From positions 28,684,285 to 28,748,284 of the forward strand of contig NC_053133.1 in assembly GCF_010015445.1 (NCBI RefSeq): a stretch of DNA of 64,000 nucleotides. Direction: 5' to 3'. The notes under the pieces are model-generated. The model saw nothing but the letters and a program-made list of their open reading frames with translations. It was not told where the DNA came from and did not search any database. The translations under genes and the position numbers were made by a program. This DNA is from Perca fluviatilis. Its lineage: Eukaryota; Chordata; Actinopteri; Perciformes; Percidae. Within the stretch, counting starts at the first letter, position 1. Each line of letters opens with the position of its first letter. This document shows, in pieces, positions 59,319-64,000 of the stretch.

Positions 59319-59786
59319 GGAGGCTCTGCAGGGTTCGACATTAGCAATGGCACGTGGCCATGAAAGAAGTATGTCAGGCAAGTGTATCGGCCGGCATTTG
59401 CGTCAGCATACGTCAGACAACAGAGTGGCGCCAAGTGTGTAAAGCATATGTTTGTTAACATTTCACATTTTCACATCAAGTCGGCCTATCTCTGGATCTC
59501 TTTGGGTTGCGTCTCCACGCTGTTGAATGATGAACTGCTGTTAAAGTTGATCAGATTCTGGAACTTGAAGGTTGATGTCAGAACTCAGAAGTCTGCGAGT
59601 AAATTTAATTCTCATTCTCATCAGTGCTGGATTATATTTCTGTTTATTTCTTCTTTCTTCTGTATGTTTACGTTCTTATTTCATATGAATCATTACATCC
59701 TGTATCACTGTAATAAAAGTATGAAAATGGGGATAAACCCAACATCACTTTCTCTAAATGCAACATCCTTCAAATAAAAGAGACCA

Positions 59787-60187
59787 GGGACCTCATTTAT
59801 AAAACCTGTTACGCAAGAAAAAGTTGCATGAAGCAGGGTGAAATTTGTCGTCGCAACATTCCTCACAATAGTCTGGATTTATAAAGAATTTCCATGCGTA
59901 AAAATTTTCCCAGTTTTCCGCAACCTTTTGACCATGCATGTGATCATGCATAATGCTCCCAAGGTTTTTTTGTAGACTGCGTTTTAGTGAACTCCGATGC
60001 CCGTTTTCCGAACCTAACCCAGTTTATTTATTTCCTAAACCCAACAGTCCCGTTCTTTCTAAGCTGGCCCAGAGACCGTTGTGGCACCCGGTAGGGTGCT
60101 GCCAGCAACTGGGAAATCAGGGGATCCTCCCACACTGCAGCAGAGAAAATGCGCTTTTCCTCCGCTGTGTTTGTTTGATTTTTTTTT

Positions 60188-60241
<54 letters not shown>

Positions 60242-60949
60242 TGTGTGTCTCTATGTGTGGGAATGTTGTCTTTCTGCACCTGCTATTCCCACACAAAGTT
60301 ACAGAATTGTTACATTTCAAGCACTTTTACCTGTTTTGATTAAGTTCTAAGAAATAAGCACCAAAAATGATCAGAAATTGTGTTTCTATTTTTTAGCTTT
60401 TTTAATAATTGAATTTCCTTGTTTTCTCACAAAAAATGAAAATGATCATATGATCATATATGTGATCTGACAGGGGTAAATGGGAAATATGAACCATAAA
60501 TGATGTATGTATCATTGATAATTGAGCTAAATGTATTAAGTATTAAGGCTGTGTAACAAAAATATGAACACCACACAAGGGATAAGGCTTCCAAACAGGA
60601 TTTGTTTAGATTTTCTACCTGTTAGGAGCACATCAATCTCAGAATCACTGAATCGTGTTTTTTCCCCATTTTTCCGATTCATGATTGGTGATCAAGGGCT
60701 CCTTTCAAGGATGGAATATTCATTCATTGATTAACATGGACCTTATTAGGACAAATATGGGACGACCTTTGGAGGAGCGTGAGGCTCGTGCAGGACCGCA
60801 TAAAGTAACACACGTCCGTATTTATAAGAAGAAGAATGCGTACCGGTTTTATAAATCACAATTTTGTTTTTGCGTACGAAAATTCTGACTTTTTGGTGCA
60901 CAAAATCTTTCAGAATAGAATCTACGCACAGTTTTATAAATGATGCCCC
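59787..60949. mobile_element. Inverted-repeat element of the CCTCATTTATAAA type
   Basis: The left end GGGACCTCATTTATAAAAC and (complemented) right end GGGGCATCATTTATAAAAC match at 16 of 19 bases. No clear target duplication. It contains a poly-T/(GT)n tract at 60180-60245. Frames inside lack transposase motifs. Confidence 0.6.
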
Positions 60950-61469
60950 AGGTCTAAATACACTTTTGGCTTTGGGCCCCTTAGGTGTCAGAGCTGCCAT
61001 TAAATGCTTAAAGTCCAGTTCAGATCAAAGACCAGTGTAAACTTTAGTCTCCTTGCAAGTCTCCGGTCTGCAGCATTCTGAAAGCTGCCACTTTACGACA
61101 AAACATGCTAGCTAGTATGCTAGCTAGCCAAGAACATGCTAGTGCTAGTCCGTCACATTTTGAATCAATATTTTAGTCAGAGTTATCGTAAATGGATTAA
61201 AATTTCTTGTATTAACTTTTAATAATGATTAGTGCAGTAGCTGTTCCACAAAGGGTGACTTTGCCCTGGGTATGGAGCCCAGCAGGCTGCCGCTTTCTTG
61301 TCGCTTTCTTCAGACTGTGTGGAGCTCCTAAAGTCTGACACGTCTTACCAAATTTACAATTAGCCATACATTTTCGTAAAACGGCCCATATTTGAGCTTT
61401 ATATAGTTGATTTCTCACATAAAAAAGTCTCAGAAGTGAATTTGGTAATGAAGCATTGCAGTGTCTGGA
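60950..61469. other. No gene recognised
   Basis: Short GCTAGCTAGTATGCTAGCTAG-like runs near 61109-61128, otherwise plain sequence between two mobile elements. Confidence 0.5.
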
Positions 61470-61724
61470 ATTTTCAATTTCAATTTCTTTATTTTTGAAA
61501 GGGGACAGTGAACATTAATCAACATTGAAACAATGTAAATGTTCCCAAGTTAGCTCAAAAGTGCTAATTTTCATCGGTAGTCCCCCAGCCAGATGTAAAA
61601 CAGGCAGCCTTTAAAATAATGACAGGTATAAAATCACAAGATAAAATTACATACAACACATTATGGTTAATAAATACAATTCCAGTGAAATACTTATATA
61701 ACGTTTAAATGCACATAGATAGCA

Positions 61725-63109
61725 TTAGTGCCCACAAGTTTGGCTCTCTAACAGCCATTTTTTTGCATTCTTTTTGAATGAAAAGAATGACAAAGACTCT
61801 CTAATAGTTGCCGGCACTGTGTTCCATTGCTGAACTGCTCTTACGGAGATGACAGCCTGACCAAAAGCTGTTTTTCTCCGTGGGATGATGCAGTCTTCCC
61901 TCACTGCCCCTCTAGTGAACCTAACCTCAGTGGATCTAAAATTTATAAAATCACATAGTGGAGGAGGTGCTAAACCATGTCTAATTTTATAAATTAAACA
62001 GATATTTTTGAATTTAATGAGATTATCCCAGGTAAGTAACTGATATTTCCTCAGAATACTACAGTGGTGGTAATGGTATGGTTTTTTGTCCAGTATTTTT
62101 AATGCTTGTTTGTATAGTATTTCTAATGGTTTTATTGATGTAGAGTGGGTATTGGACCAGCTTATTAAACAATATGTTATGTGGGATAAAATCATAGAGA
62201 AGAAATATAATTTAGCAGCTTCTGTTGAAAGAAAGTCTCTAATGAATCTGAAGTTTGCTAGACTGAACTTAATCCTATTTCTAACTTTCTTAATGTGAGT
62301 TTTGAAGTTGAGGTTTGAGTCTACATGTAATCCTAAATATTTATATTCTGTAACGACCTGTAATCTTTCTCCAGATATTAAAATCTCGGGTTTAATAATT
62401 ATATTGTTTTCTGAAAAGAACATGGCAACTGTTTTAGATATGTTCAATTGCAGACAGGATAGTTCAAGCCAGCTTGCAATCAATGAAATGGCCTCTGTTA
62501 GAGATAAGAGGTAAGAATTAATAAGGCTAATACATTTTAAGGAAAAGTTAAAAGCATGAAGTTTATGCAGTAAAACTGAATGGTTAACTGTATCGAATTC
62601 TTTGCGAAGATCTAAGAAAATTGCTCCCACTATCCGTCCTTTGTCCATATTTGATTTAACCTTTTCCAGAAAATAACATGTTGCTGTCTGTGTAGAATTA
62701 TTAGCCCTAAATCCAAACTGCATTGAGTGCAAAGGAAAAGAGCTGCAATTAAGATGATTGGTGATTTGTTTAGCAACCAGTTTTTCAAAGACTTTAGATA
62801 CTGTTGGCAAAATGCTAATAGGTCGATAATTAGGCTAGATGTAAGAAGGGAGTTACCGCCTTTAAGTATAGGAATGACACTAGCAAGTTTCCATGACTCA
62901 GGAAATTTCCCTTGATCTAGTGACACATTAATGATATGTGTTAGTGGAGCCATGATAGATTGACCTATTTGTTTTAGCATGAGTGTGTCCATCCCATACA
63001 CATCTTTTGCCCTTGAAGACTTAAGCTGTATAATTACCTTTTCCACCTCAGATATGGATACAGACTTTGGATATAGTGGGGGTTCAATTATCAAATCTGA
63101 ACCAATCAC
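61725..63109 (-). pseudogene. LINE reverse transcriptase with its active-site region deleted
   Basis: The upstream frame (63109-62630) starts the RT domain (VIIQLKSSRAKDVYGMD, then PESWKLASVIPILKGG). After a frameshift near 62810, the second frame continues MPTVSKVFEKLVAKQ, GFRANNSTQTA and DLRKEFDTVNH. Near 62495-62515 the text jumps from SLINSYL to SLTEAISLIASWLEL. The intervening segment that normally holds the SxxxQG-type and YADD catalytic motifs is gone. The C-terminal connection and tail (EYKYLGLHVDSNLNF to WLLESQT) are present. It cannot make cDNA. Confidence 0.85.
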
Positions 63110-63914
63110 AGTTAAGTAATTTTTTACCTGTTAGTTTATTGATCTGTTCCCAAATCGCTTTTGAGGATAAATGACAATTTTTAATAATAGTGATAAAAAA
63201 GTCTACCTTTGCTTTTCGTAGTTGTCTTGTCACTTTATTCCGTAACAAAGCAAATTTTTGTCTCTCACAGGATAGTTTTGATTTTATGGCTTTTTTAAGA
63301 GCATTATCTCTGTCTTTCATTAATTGTTTTATATCATCACTGAGCCATGGAAAAGAACACTTCCTGTTTTTGTGTTTAATTGTCACTACATATTCATTAA
63401 TTTTTGTTTGTAAGCATTCAGTGAATTTTTGACTAATTATTTCCAAGTCATTGTCCAATAATACAGTGTCCCAGTTCATATTTCTTATTGCTGTGTGAAA
63501 TTTTTCCTGATTGCTCCTTGGAATGCCCGTGAACTCCTTTTTTCCGGAATAAGCTGCAAATCGCTTTCTGGTTAATTTTCTTGTTATCAGCACCATATTG
63601 TGAATTGAGAGACCAGTTAACATATTGTACGATTTTGTAATCTGTTCCGGATGATTGGTAAAGATTAAGTCAATTAAGGTGCTACAAGTGTTTGTTATCC
63701 GTGTCGGTCCTTTAACCATCTGGACAAGATTAAATCCATCCATAATTTGCTGCAGTTTTTTCCTTGTACTGTTATCGTCCCAGTGTATGTTTAAATCGCC
63801 CATCACTATAACCTCCTTTTCAAAATCACACTGCTTTAACATTTCCTTGAACTTGTCATAAAAGTCTATGTTAGCAGATGGTGGTCGATATAAGACTATT
63901 AATGTGAGAAACAT
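63084..63914 (-). pseudogene. LINE APE-type endonuclease, catalytic motif changed
   Basis: The open frame begins inside the domain (LIVLYRPPSAN), carries VIVMGDLNIHWDD and LIDLIFTN, then GLSIHNMVLITRKL, where family members normally have S-D-H. The Asp is replaced by Ile at 63603-63605. A charged linker (KQLMKDRDNALKKAIKSK) leads toward the RT. The frame is uninterrupted for 276 codons, but the lost Asp predicts a dead nuclease. The N-terminal part may continue beyond 63914 in another frame. Confidence 0.8.
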
Positions 63915-64000
63915 CTGAGGTGCAAGAGATAGATTTAACCCAACACATTCTAGATCAATTGGGGTTTTCCACTGAATTTCACTGCACTGTATGTTGTCTC

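Larger units (their letters stand above)
52218..59777 (+). repeat. Paralogous 3' block of gene 2 (copy B)
   Basis: Collinear with 19095-27437. Copy B lacks copy A's LINE and long CA repeats. It has its own extra segments at about 55373-55660, 56395-57300 and 58118-59318. Its two LRR exons retain the same signatures and spacing (0.7 kb). Confidence 0.8.
61470..64000 (-). mobile_element. Second LINE, defective, running off the right edge
   Basis: A minus-strand non-LTR element. Its 3' end is at about 61470 with an AAATTGAAATTG-type tail. It carries RT remnants at 61725-63109 and an APE-type endonuclease at 63084-63914. It differs in sequence from the LINE at 22302. The endonuclease and RT pieces resemble the jockey-like superfamily of fish LINEs. 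The 5' end is outside the window. Confidence 0.85.

Noticed and set aside
59382..59777. 131-codon plus-strand frame conserved with 27144-27359
   Set aside because: Conservation is that of the whole duplicated block at the DNA level; the frame is much shorter in copy A and shows no domain.

Overview
This window looks like teleost fish DNA, probably percomorph, from an NLR immune-receptor cluster. The evidence is intron-rich coding modules of the fish NLRC3-like (NLR-C) type, very long CA/GT microsatellites, tRNA-headed SINEs, and many nested DNA transposons. No prokaryotic features, rRNA genes, functional tRNA genes or CRISPR arrays were found. All identifications come from reading the sequence; no database search was run.

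Two NLR genes lie on the + strand. Gene 1 (about 1-27 kb) shows only its 3' part: four leucine-rich-repeat (LRR) exons of one type (2632, 6995, 7972, 9998), two truncated LRR modules (5754, 12570), and a final LRR pair (20368, 21094). Its NACHT exon must lie upstream of the window. Gene 2 (about 36.8-58 kb) is nearly complete: a possible 5' UTR exon (ending 36929), two tandem copies of the start exon (38825, 41398), a 1854-nt FISNA-NACHT exon (48043-49896), three LRR exons (50740, 53379, 54090) and a possible terminal exon (57958). Every coding module begins with one base completing a codon and ends with two bases of the next (phase 2 on both sides), so modules can be gained, lost or skipped without breaking frame. 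Without the second start exon the inferred gene 2 product is about 862 residues.

The 3' regions of the two genes are paralogous (about 19.1-27.4 kb and 52.2-59.8 kb). Each copy lacks insertions present in the other, so they act as mutual empty-site controls. Gene 1 has expanded one LRR exon type that is single-copy in gene 2.

The rest is mostly repeats. TTAA-flanked inverted-repeat elements lie at 4125-5297, 14323-18499, 32037-34369, 33125-33770 and 39057-41063. A 961-bp hAT element with a ZBED-like transposase relic and perfect 8-bp target duplication sits at 15331-16291, inside a tandem array, inside one TTAA element, which itself appears to lie inside another repeat. A LINE copy (22302-24591, minus) has a 13-bp target duplication, and a second LINE (61470 to the right edge, minus) has lost its polymerase active-site motif. 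Minisatellites have 39-, 41-, 46- and 52-bp units and others. Intervals where nothing is recognised are listed as such.
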